DNA of 64,000 nt from Neoroseomonas alkaliterrae (GTDB lineage Bacteria; Pseudomonadota; Alphaproteobacteria; Acetobacterales; Acetobacteraceae): assembly GCF_014199195.1 (NCBI RefSeq), contig NZ_JACIJE010000002.1, positions 1 to 64,000 of the forward strand. Direction: 5' to 3'. The translations under genes and the position numbers were made by a program. Each line of letters starts with the position of its first letter. The first letter of the stretch is position 1. The notes beneath the pieces were generated by a model. The model saw nothing but the letters and a program-made list of their open reading frames with translations. It was not told the origin of the DNA and did no database searches. This document shows, piece after piece, positions 32,349 to 41,700 of this stretch.

Positions 32349-35321
32349 ATGTTCCCGGACGGTGCCAAAGCATTCGGGCGGGGTCTATCGGGCATGGGTG
32401 TCAAGGCTGGCAGTAAGCCCCGTGACGATGTTCGTCATGGAGAGCTTGATGACGCGATCTTCGCCGCGAGCTTCGGAAAGCTGATCCGGAACGAAGGTCC
32501 AGACATCTACAAGAAGCCCGGTCCCTTCTTTCAGAACACCCATCCCACAGCGGCCCTGTCAAAGCTTTGCCGTGACGTCTTCGGCCGCCTTGCATCCCCG
32601 ACCGAAGGGGGGGCTGTCCTCCGTCTCTCCACCGGATTCGGCGGCGGCAAAACCCATGCGCTGATGACCCTCTGGCATCTCGCGCAGAACATCGGCGACC
32701 CCACGATGGGGACCGACCTGCTGCCGCCCGCCGGGCGCCCGAAGAGCGTCCGGGTTGTCGGCATCGACGCTGAGGGAGCGGGCTATCCGATCTTCGCCCG
32801 GCATGGCGACCAGGAGGCCCGCAGCCTGGCCGCGGAACTGGCTTTCCAATTCGGCGGCGCAAGTGCCTTGAATGCCTTCGGCCCCGCCAACTCTGCCGCT
32901 GCGTCGCCCGATGCCGCAACAGTCGAGGCCATGCTTCCGAACGAACCCGTCCTGATCCTGCTGGACGAACTCGTTCTCTACATGGCCAAGCTGACGGCAC
33001 AGGAGGTTGGCAACCTCATCGGTTTCCTCCGCACGCTGATGACGGCGGTCGTCACGCGCAAGCAGGCCGTCCTCGTCATCACAGATCCGAAGGACCAGCC
33101 GGCCGACGCCGAGAATGCGGCGCGGCTCGAGCACCTGGCTCGAATGATCGAGCAACAGACCGGGCGGCAGGCGACCGTCATCGAGCCGATCGGTGATGAA
33201 ACGGCCCAGGTCATCATCCGGCGCCTGTTCGATTCCGTAGACCCGGCCGCGGCTGCCAAGGCCTCGGCCGATTACCACGCGCTGTACCAGCGGGTTGCCG
33301 AGGACCACCCCAACTTGGTCCCAGAGGAAGCCCGATCCCCGAAGTATGCGGAGCGGATCCGCATCTGCTACCCGCTCCATCCTCGGCTGCTAAAGACGGC
33401 CGAGGAGCGGCTGCGCGTGCTGCCGGACTACAACCTGTCCCGCGGCACCCTGCGCCTCTTTGCTCGCGTGATCCGCGGCGTTTGGGAAGACCCGACCCGG
33501 GATCCGGACCTAATCACCGCCGGGGAGATCGACTGGTCCAGCCGACCCATTCAGACCGACCTGCTCGAACGCCTCGACCGTGAGAAGTTCCGTGCGGCTG
33601 TCAGCGCCGACGTCGTGGGCCACGCGCGAGAGCTCGATCAGGCCGATTGGGGGGCGCACCGCCGCGTGGCCTCGGCACTCCTGCTGGAGAGCCTGCCGCT
33701 CGAGGCGAACAGCGGGCTGGCGCCGGCCGACCTGACCCTCGCGGTGCTCCGCCCGGACGAGGCCGGCACTGAGCCGGCGGAGGCGCTTGACCGGCTGGCG
33801 GGCGCCTGTTGGCACCTCTATCCCATGAGCGGCTCGGCCAATGCCTGGCAGTTCCGCTATGAGCCGAACATCCTGAAGCAGATCGAGGAGCGGATGGGCC
33901 AGGTCCAGCGCCCCGACGCGCTGGATCGCCTCAAGACGGAAGTTCAGAAGTCGTTCCAGGGCGCCTTCGCCCGCCTTCTGCCCTGGCCGCCCAACGCCAA
34001 AGCCGTCCCCGAGCGGCCGGAACTGCAGCTCGCCCTCTGCGAGAGCGAGGACATCGCGAAGTCAGTCGTGACCTACAGCGACGACACCCCGGGCGCGCAG
34101 ATCATCCGTACCTACCGTAACGCCATGCTCGCCGTCGCCCCGGATGCCTCTGGGCTGGAAAAGGCCATCCAACGGATCCAGCGCCTGAAGGCCGCCGAGG
34201 ACATCGAGGATGAGACGCCGAACTCCGAGGCCGGCAAGCTCGCCCGCGAGCAGCTCAAGAAGCAGAAACCCGAGCTCATCAAGGCCGCCCGGCTCGAGGC
34301 GGCGCGCGCCTTCAATCGCCTGGTGCTGGCCGATGGCGGCGTGCTCACGATCGATGAGCGCTTTATCGCGCCGCCCGACACTTCGCCCCTCCAGCTTCCC
34401 TCCGGCCAGGACGCGGTGCGGGCCTTCGTCGAGGACCGCAAGCTGATCTACGGCCCTCAGGACAGCCTGCACCCTGACTACTTCATCGAGCGCGTGTTCA
34501 GCGGCGCCGTGCCGGTGGCCGACACACCTGACGCCCGCACCACCGCGGGCCTCCAGAAGCGCTTCCTCGGGGCGCAGGGCCTCAAGCTGGTCAGCGACCC
34601 CAGCGTCATCCGTGCCTCCATTCTCCGCGCGGTGACCGAAGGCCGCCTGGTGGTGCGCCTTGAGGACGGAACCGCCTTCGACAAGGACGGCGCGGTCGCG
34701 ACCAGCAACGGCATCCGCCAGCGAGACCCGGGACGGAAGCTCAACACCCTGCCGATGGACGAGGCGACGCTGGTGGCCGAAGCCGGCAGCACGGCCGCGC
34801 AGGACTGGCTCAAGACGACCAAGGGTATGGGGGAGAAGCCGATGACGCCCGGCAGCCTCCCCCTGCCTCCGCCGCCACCCAAGGGCTCCGGCCCCATGAC
34901 CGCGACCGATATTGCCGTGGCCTGCCAGTTGGCGGACAAGCGACGGCTGCTCTCTCTGCGCATCACCTGCCTCTCCGCGGCCGATGCACAGAAGATCCTT
35001 GGCGCGGCATCCCCCCTGGGCGCATCCAGTGTGCACATCGAGGCGGAACTGACCGGCGACCTGAAGGACGGCGGCAAGCTGTCCTTCAGCGTGGCGGAGG
35101 CGAAGGTCTCGGCCGCCATCAAGCCCCTAACCATGGCGCAGACGCTGGGCAATGCCCTGGTGCCCGGCAGCAGCATCCGGGTCTCGGTCGTCCTCGGCTT
35201 CGGCCCGGACGGCAAGGCCGATCTCGGCGCATTGCTGCGGACCCTGGAGATGCAGCTGCCCGACACCTCCAGCATCGAGGCCCGTTTCGCGCCGCTCTCC
35301 GACACTGTCTCGGCGGGCTGA
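32349..35321 (+). CDS. DUF499 family ATPase of the defence operon
   Basis: 990 residues. Walker A Gly-Phe-Gly-Gly-Gly-Lys-Thr-His at 96-103 and Walker B Val-Leu-Ile-Leu-Leu-Asp-Glu-Leu at 201-208; the Asp-Ile-Tyr ... Phe-Phe-x-x-Thr-His-Pro-Thr segment before the P-loop is typical of DUF499. Tyr-Pro-Leu-His-Pro follows near 338. The C-terminal third (about 820-990) is beta-rich after a Pro-rich linker. DUF499 proteins are large AAA-type ATPases found with DUF1156 methylases and helicases in phage-defence loci. It starts the four-gene operon, with six bases to the next gene. Met1 is used; Met16 (32394) is possible. Confidence 0.88.
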   Translation: MFPDGAKAFGRGLSGMGVKAGSKPRDDVRHGELDDAIFAASFGKLIRNEGPDIYKKPGPFFQNTHPTAALSKLCRDVFGRLASPTEGGAVLRLSTGFGGGKTHALMTLWHLAQNIGDPTMGTDLLPPAGRPKSVRVVGIDAEGAGYPIFARHGDQEARSLAAELAFQFGGASALNAFGPANSAAASPDAATVEAMLPNEPVLILLDELVLYMAKLTAQEVGNLIGFLRTLMTAVVTRKQAVLVITDPKDQPADAENAARLEHLARMIEQQTGRQATVIEPIGDETAQVIIRRLFDSVDPAAAAKASADYHALYQRVAEDHPNLVPEEARSPKYAERIRICYPLHPRLLKTAEERLRVLPDYNLSRGTLRLFARVIRGVWEDPTRDPDLITAGEIDWSSRPIQTDLLERLDREKFRAAVSADVVGHARELDQADWGAHRRVASALLLESLPLEANSGLAPADLTLAVLRPDEAGTEPAEALDRLAGACWHLYPMSGSANAWQFRYEPNILKQIEERMGQVQRPDALDRLKTEVQKSFQGAFARLLPWPPNAKAVPERPELQLALCESEDIAKSVVTYSDDTPGAQIIRTYRNAMLAVAPDASGLEKAIQRIQRLKAAEDIEDETPNSEAGKLAREQLKKQKPELIKAARLEAARAFNRLVLADGGVLTIDERFIAPPDTSPLQLPSGQDAVRAFVEDRKLIYGPQDSLHPDYFIERVFSGAVPVADTPDARTTAGLQKRFLGAQGLKLVSDPSVIRASILRAVTEGRLVVRLEDGTAFDKDGAVATSNGIRQRDPGRKLNTLPMDEATLVAEAGSTAAQDWLKTTKGMGEKPMTPGSLPLPPPPPKGSGPMTATDIAVACQLADKRRLLSLRITCLSAADAQKILGAASPLGASSVHIEAELTGDLKDGGKLSFSVAEAKVSAAIKPLTMAQTLGNALVPGSSIRVSVVLGFGPDGKADLGALLRTLEMQLPDTSSIEARFAPLSDTVSAG

Positions 35322-35327
35322 ATTGCC

Positions 35328-35771
35328 ATGGCAAGCGCCAAGGCGCAGGCGACCCGGGCCGCCCCCTTCGCCCTGCGCGTGGTGCAGCGGAGCGAGGGGC
35401 TGGCCGCAATCATCTACCGCCGCCGCGTGAACGACCGCATGGAGGAGCGCTTCGACCGCGTCGCGGCGCTCTCTCCCCTAGCCCTAACGGCGGCGAGCGG
35501 CTTGCTGCGCACGGCGGTGCGTGCCGGCGGCGGCGCCGCGAAGCTGGAGCCCGGGCCCTTCCTGCCGCTGGACGCCGATTGGGGCGCGCGTGTCGCAGGT
35601 TTCGCCATAGTGGCGCGCGGGCTGCGCGACCCACGGCGTCTGTCGAAGGCGGCCGAGCATTTCCGCACGGCCGATGCCGCCGAGGCAGCGGCCTGGTTCG
35701 GGCGCATGCAGGATGGGCGGGGTACCCGCTGGGTGCGCGCCCTGAGGATCATCACGGAGGCGGTGGCGTAG
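35328..35771 (+). CDS. unknown 147-aa component of the defence operon
   Basis: 147 residues. Basic N-terminus, then a strand pair (Ala-Leu-Arg-Val-Val-Gln-Arg; Ala-Ala-Ile-Ile-Tyr-Arg-Arg) and Glu-Glu-Arg-Phe-Asp-Arg-Val-Ala-Ala-Leu-Ser. A helical C-terminal half follows with Ala-Trp-Phe-Gly-Arg-Met and Trp-Val-Arg-Ala-Leu-Arg-Ile. I do not recognise the family. Its place between the ATPase (six bases) and methylase (four bases) is fixed and in the same operon, so it is an integral component, perhaps a specificity or adaptor subunit as DUF3780 is thought to be in related loci. Confidence 0.75.
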   Translation: MASAKAQATRAAPFALRVVQRSEGLAAIIYRRRVNDRMEERFDRVAALSPLALTAASGLLRTAVRAGGGAAKLEPGPFLPLDADWGARVAGFAIVARGLRDPRRLSKAAEHFRTADAAEAAAWFGRMQDGRGTRWVRALRIITEAVA

Positions 35772-35775
35772 GACG

Positions 35776-38763
35776 ATGCCGGAGGGGATGGGGGCGGCGC
35801 AGCCGCGGCTGCTGATCGAGGAATGGCTGCCCGCGGCAGCGATCGGCGTGGAGTGCATGCGAGAGCGCGGGTCCGCCAGCGCGTTGGCGCCGACGACGTT
35901 CCTGCATGTGTGGTGGGCGCGTCGCCCGCTGGCCGCGAGCCGCGCGGCTGTGCTGGCCAGCGTACTGCCGGCGGATTTCCCACGCGAGACTTTCGAGCGG
36001 CTGCTGGGCTTCGGCCGGTCCGGCCAGGAGCTCGTCGCCATCCGTGAGCTGATGAACACCGGCGTGAAGGTGGAGGGCGGCTTTGGCGCCCCACGCGCCT
36101 TCAAGGCCGGGCTGCGCGAGAAGGATGTCGAGGTCGCGCACGCAGCCGCAGCGCGTCTCTGGGGTCATCTGCCGACCGTGATGGACCCCATGGCCGGCGG
36201 CGGCTCCATCCCGCTGGAGAGCGCGCGGCTCGGCTTCCCGACGCTCGCCAATGAATACAACCCCGTCGCCTGCAGCGTGTTGGAAGCGACCCTCGACTAT
36301 TCCTTTCGCTTCGGGCCACGGCTCGCGGAGCGCGCGCGGCACTGGGGACGCGTCTGGGAGAAGCGGGTGGCCGAGCGACTCGGGCGGTTGTTCCCGAAGG
36401 AGACAGGCGCCACCGTCCACGCCTACATCTTCGCCCGCACCATCCCCTGCCCGACGACGAAGCACCCGACGCCGCTGGTGCCGGACTGGCACCTGCTGAA
36501 GCCGAAGGGCGGCGTGGCGGTGGTGGCGGTGCCGGTGGTGGACAAGGCGGCCGGCACCTGGACGACCGAGATCCGCAAGGTAGGCGTAGGCCCGGGCGCG
36601 GTGGCCGCCCCGCCGCCGCGCACCTACAGCAAGGGCAAGGGCATCAGCCTGTTCACCGGCGAGAGCATCCCGGCCGATTGGATCAAGGCACAGGCGCAAC
36701 AGGGCAGGATGGGCAGCGCGCTTTACGCCGTGGCGCTGAAGACACCGCAAGGCTTGCAATTCCGCCCACCCCTGCCAGGCGATCTTGAGGCGCTGGAGGC
36801 CGCCGAGGCACAGCTTGCGCAATGGCGCGCCGACTGGGAGGCGCGGAACCTGATCCCGACGGAGGAATATCCCGAGGTCTCGAGCGACCCGCGCCCGCGC
36901 GTGTATGGCATGAAGCGCTGGGCCGACATGTTCAGCCCGCGCCAGTTGCTCGGCTTTGGCGTGCTGATGGAGGAGCTGCACGCACTGCGACCAACCATCC
37001 TCGCCGAGGAGGGCGAGGAGATGGGCGAGGCGGTGGTCCATCTCCTTGCATTCGCGCTAGACAAGCTCGCGAACTGGAACTGCATCCTTTCCTCCTGGAA
37101 TGTCCGGGCGCAGACAGTTCGGTCGCTGTTCGATCGTCACGATTTCTCGTTCAAGGTGACTTTCTCGGAGTTGGCACCGGTTGTGGCCGGCGGAGGGTTG
37201 GCCTGGGCGCTGGACAATGCCTGTTCGGCCTTCGAGGACATCGCAAAGCTGCCTCATGCGGAGGCGCGTCAGCACATGGAGCTTTCGCAAGGCTCCGCCG
37301 CTTCGCTCATCCACCTCGCCGACCACTCAGTTGATGCGATCGTCGTGGACCCGCCATACTCAGATAACGTCCAGTATAGCGAACTTGCCAACTTCTTCTA
37401 TGTTTGGCTGAAGCGCAGCCAAGGCCACCGCCGGCCCGAATGGTTCTCCTCACTCCTCAGCGAGAACACCGAGGAGGCGGTGAAGAACTCCGCCCGCTTC
37501 CGCGCCCGTTTCAAGACGGCGAAAGAGGCTGCCGCCGCCGCGCAGGCTCACTACCAGGCGCTGATGACCCAGGTCTTCACCGAGGCCCGCCGCGTGCTGC
37601 GCACTGAAGGCGTGCTGACGGTCATGTTCACCCACAAGAAGCAGGAGGCGTGGGAGGCGCTCTTCGCCTCGCTGATCGAGGCCGGCTTCACCATCTCCGC
37701 CACCTGGCCGGTGATGACCGAAGGGGCGCACAGCCTGCACCAGGCAAAGAAGAACGCGGCACAGTCCACCGTCATCCTCGTCGCCCGGGCGCGGGCGCCC
37801 AATATCGGGACGGGCTACTTCGATGCCAAGATGCAGGCGGACATCAAGGCGGCGGCGGAGCGCACCGCCGAGCGCCTCTCGGCCGAGGGTCTGAACCCCG
37901 TGGATCAGCTCGTCGGCAGCTTCGGTCCCGCCATGGCGGTGTTCAGCGCCTACGACCGGGTGCGGACCGACACGGGCGAGCCGGTAAGCGTGGGCGCGGC
38001 CATCGACATCGCCGCCGATGCAGTCGCCGGCTGGCGCATCCGTCAGCTCGCCAGGGGCGGGCTGCAGGACGTGGAGGCCGAGGCGCAGTTCGCTCTGCTG
38101 TGCTGGGCCACGCTGCGCGCCGCGGAATTCCGCTTCAACGAAGCGAAGCTGCTCGGCCACGCCGTCGGCATGGATGTCTCCGCCTTGGAACAGGCGGGGC
38201 TTATCACGGTGAAGGCGGACAAGGTGAACATCCTCTCCGCCGCCCAGCGCCGGCGCGAGGCCCCGCTGCGCGAGGACGAAGCACAGCAGCTTCTGTTCGG
38301 CTGGACACCCGGGGAGAGCAGGCGCCTAAAGAAGGCCGACGCATTGAAGATCCATCCCCGCGACCCCGCCTTCCGGACACACTTGGACAAGGCGCAGGCC
38401 CTGGCGCTGGTCTATGCCGATGCGGGCGGAGGAGCGGCTGGTATCGGCGCCGCGAAGTCCTTCGCCCTCAAGCACGGCATCAAGGCCGGCGATCCGACCG
38501 TGCGCCTGATCGAAGCCCTGCTCAATGCGGCCCCGCCGGCGGTGCGGCGGGAGAAGACAGCGGTCGCCGCCCAGTTCCCCGAGTTCCGCGCCTGGCACGC
38601 CATGCTGCAACCCCTCTTCGGGATCACGCCGCCGGATTGGACAGAGAAAGGCCCCGACCAACGCGTGCTCGAGTTCCTCTCCCGCCCTGCCGCCACTACT
38701 GAGGAGGATGAGGCGGAGATCGAGGAGGAGGATGAGGCGGAGGACGAAGAGGAGGAGGAATGA
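35776..38763 (+). CDS. DUF1156 DNA methyltransferase of the defence operon
   Basis: 995 residues. N-terminal DUF1156 motif (Leu-Ile-Glu-Glu-Trp-Leu-Pro about 13-19, then Val-Trp-Trp-Ala-Arg-Arg-Pro at 45-51). SAM-binding Asp-Pro-Met-Ala-Gly-Gly-Gly-Ser at 137-144 and catalytic Asp-Pro-Pro-Tyr at 525-528 show an adenine methylase with the SAM motif first and a very long insert that probably recognises DNA. The last 20 residues are almost all Glu/Asp, an unusual acidic tail encoded next to the helicase start (ATGA overlap). It should mark host DNA as self, with the ATPase and helicase acting on unmodified DNA. GC content dips around the DPPY region. Confidence 0.9.
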   Translation: MPEGMGAAQPRLLIEEWLPAAAIGVECMRERGSASALAPTTFLHVWWARRPLAASRAAVLASVLPADFPRETFERLLGFGRSGQELVAIRELMNTGVKVEGGFGAPRAFKAGLREKDVEVAHAAAARLWGHLPTVMDPMAGGGSIPLESARLGFPTLANEYNPVACSVLEATLDYSFRFGPRLAERARHWGRVWEKRVAERLGRLFPKETGATVHAYIFARTIPCPTTKHPTPLVPDWHLLKPKGGVAVVAVPVVDKAAGTWTTEIRKVGVGPGAVAAPPPRTYSKGKGISLFTGESIPADWIKAQAQQGRMGSALYAVALKTPQGLQFRPPLPGDLEALEAAEAQLAQWRADWEARNLIPTEEYPEVSSDPRPRVYGMKRWADMFSPRQLLGFGVLMEELHALRPTILAEEGEEMGEAVVHLLAFALDKLANWNCILSSWNVRAQTVRSLFDRHDFSFKVTFSELAPVVAGGGLAWALDNACSAFEDIAKLPHAEARQHMELSQGSAASLIHLADHSVDAIVVDPPYSDNVQYSELANFFYVWLKRSQGHRRPEWFSSLLSENTEEAVKNSARFRARFKTAKEAAAAAQAHYQALMTQVFTEARRVLRTEGVLTVMFTHKKQEAWEALFASLIEAGFTISATWPVMTEGAHSLHQAKKNAAQSTVILVARARAPNIGTGYFDAKMQADIKAAAERTAERLSAEGLNPVDQLVGSFGPAMAVFSAYDRVRTDTGEPVSVGAAIDIAADAVAGWRIRQLARGGLQDVEAEAQFALLCWATLRAAEFRFNEAKLLGHAVGMDVSALEQAGLITVKADKVNILSAAQRRREAPLREDEAQQLLFGWTPGESRRLKKADALKIHPRDPAFRTHLDKAQALALVYADAGGGAAGIGAAKSFALKHGIKAGDPTVRLIEALLNAAPPAVRREKTAVAAQFPEFRAWHAMLQPLFGITPPDWTEKGPDQRVLEFLSRPAATTEEDEAEIEEEDEAEDEEEEE

Positions 38764-41700
38764 GCGCCTCCCTTCGCGACGTCACCTGGCCTCGTTTCCT
38801 GCGGGCGCCGGACGGACAGTTGGTGGCCCGGCTTTATGAGCCGGCCCTACGCCGGGCGGTGCGCTACGACCGCTGCTGCGCCTACTTCTCCTCCTCCGTC
38901 CTCTCCGCCGCGGCCTCCGGTTTCGGCGCCTTCATCCAGCGAGTGCTGGACGGCGAGGTGGTGAACAAGCCGGCGATCCGCCTGCTGGTGAATGAGGAGC
39001 TTTCGGAAGCGGACGTAGCGGCGTTGCTGGATGCCGGGCAGGAGGCGCCGCTGGTCCAGGCGCTCCTGGCACAGCTCGGCAGCCCCGAGACGGCGCTGCA
39101 AAAGCGACGGCTGGAGATGCTGGCCTGGCTGGCCCGCGAAGGCTGGCTCGAGGTTCGGGTCGGCATCATGCGCCAAGCCGACGGGATCCTGCATGCCAAG
39201 TTCGGCCTGTTCGTTGACGCGCAGAAGGACGCGGTCGTCTTCGCCGGCAGCGGCAATGAAAGCGCCAATGGTCTCCGTGGCAACTACGAGAAGCTCGAGA
39301 TCAGCTGGAGTTGGGGCGACGCCGAACGCCACGTGCACTTCCGTGATGAATTCGAGGCGCTGTGGTCAGGCAATGATCCGGCCGTCGCCAGCGTCCCCCT
39401 GCCGCAAGCGGTGCGCGACGCGCTGATCAAGCTTGCGCCCGATGTACCGCCGGTCGCGGAGGCGGAGGACAATCTGCGACGCCAGCGTGCGGCGATGCTT
39501 TGGAGCTACGCCCTGGCGGCGCCCTATATGCCGGAGGGCGGGGCGGCGACCTGCGACGCCATGGCGCCGGTGACGCTGTGGCCGCACCAGCGCCGCGTGG
39601 TGGCGGAGGCCGCCTCCGCTTGGCCGGAGGGCCGCCTCCTCTGCGATGAGGTGGGCATGGGCAAGACGGTGGAGGCGATCCTGATCCTCCGCCGCCTGCT
39701 GGCGGGGCGCGGCGTGAAGCGAGCCCTGCTGCTGCCGCCCGCCAATCTTCTGCCGCAGTGGCAGGGGGAGCTGCGTGAGAAGGGCGGACTGCGTGTGCCG
39801 CGCCTCGAAGGCCCGCGCACGCTGGTCTGGCCCGACGGCACCAAACAGACCGTGGCGGGCCTGGCCGAGGCCCTGGAGCAGGATCTGCTGCTGCTCAGCC
39901 GCGAGACGGCGCGCACCGAGGGCAATCTCCCGATCCTACTCGCCGCCCGCCCCTGGGATCTCGTGCTGCTTGACGAAGGCCATGCCGCGCGGCGCGCTAG
40001 CCAGATCGAGGGCGAGTTCAACACCCCGACTCTGCTCCTCGGGCTACTGCGGCGGCTCCAAGCGACCGGCCAAGCGCGGAGCTTCATGATCCTGTCGGCC
40101 ACGCCCATGCAGACCCACCCCTGGGAGCCCTGGGACCTGCTCCAGGTGCTGGGCGAGGGCGGCCTGTGGCTTTCGGGGTTCCACGTCGTTTCTCGGTTCT
40201 ACGAGGCGTTGGCGGCCTTGGAGCGCGGTCAGCTCTCGCGGCGAGAGGCCTTGGCACTCGCACGGATCCTCGCCGCGACACCCCAGCGCCCGAGCCCACC
40301 CGCTGAGCTCTCGCTGCCGCCGGTGGAGGATGCCGAGGCATTCGCGCAGGCGCTTCGGTTCTTGCCGGCCGAAGCGCGCACACGGACGGTCGCGTGGCTG
40401 CGGAGCTGCTCGCCACTGGCGCGACGCATGCACCGGAACACGCGGCGTACGCTGCGACGCTATTACGAGATGGGCTTGCTGGAACGCCCGCCGCCCCAGC
40501 GTGACGTCCGCGAGGATCCCTTTGACTTTGAGACGCAGGAGGAGCGGGAGGTCTACGAGGCCGTCACGCGCTACATCGACCGGCGCTTCGACGAGCTGGA
40601 GGGGCAGAAGCCCGGCAAGGGCTTCGTGATGACCATCTACCGGCGCCGGGCCGCCAGCTCTCCAGTGGCCCTGCGCAAGAGCCTTGAACGGCGCGCGATG
40701 GGCCTGAAGGCCGTCATCGCGCAGCGCGCCTACGACGATACGGTTCTCGACCTCGAAGACGCGGAGGAACTCGAGGATCTGCTGAACGTGAAGCTGACAT
40801 CGGCGCTGCCCGAGACTCCGCAAGAAGCGGCGGCAGAGCTGGCCGAAGTCGAGGACCTGCTCTCGCGCATCGCCAGTCTCGGTGGGTTGGACACGAAGCG
40901 CGACCGATTGGTCGCCTGGACGAAGAAGCTGACGGCGGACGGCCGGGGCGTCCTGATCTTCACCGGATACACGGACACGATGGAGTATCTGCGGGATGCT
41001 CTGGCCAGCGCCTTCGGGTCCGCCGTCGCGTCCTACTCCGGCGAAGGTGGTGCCGTTCGCGCAGGCCAGGCATGGATTCCGGCGTCGAAGGAGGCCGTGA
41101 CGGCGGCCCTCCGCGCCGGGACGATCAAGGTCCTGGTCTGCACGGATGCCGCGAGCGAAGGTCTTAACCTGCAGGCCGCCGGCGCGCTGGTGAACTTCGA
41201 CCTGCCCTGGAATCCGTCGAAGGTCGAGCAGCGCATCGGGCGCGTGGATCGGATTGGGCAGGAGCTGCCCGTCCTTCCCATCGTGAACCTATACCTGCAG
41301 GACAGTGTGGACGAACGGGTGTACCGCGCGCTGGCCCGCCGCTGCGGCCTATTCGAGACGTTTGTCGGCCCCATGCAGCCGGTGCTGTCGCAGGCGATCC
41401 GCATGCTCATCGGCAAGGAGCATGTGGACGAGGAAGCCCTGGCGAAGGCGGCGGAAGCGATCAGGAAGAACCCGGCTGTCATGCAGGCCTTCCCGGAGGA
41501 CGAGCCAGCGGCCCTCCAGGCCGAGGAAGGATTGTTCCGCCCCGAGCAAGTGGAAACGCTCCTTTCGGCCTTGGAAGGGACAGGCATCCGCGTGAAGGCC
41601 GAGAGCAATACGGTGCATCTCATCGGCACGGGGCCCCTCCGTATCGTGACGCACCCATCCGGTGTTGTGGCGCATCCGGAGGCGAGCTGCGTCGATGGAC

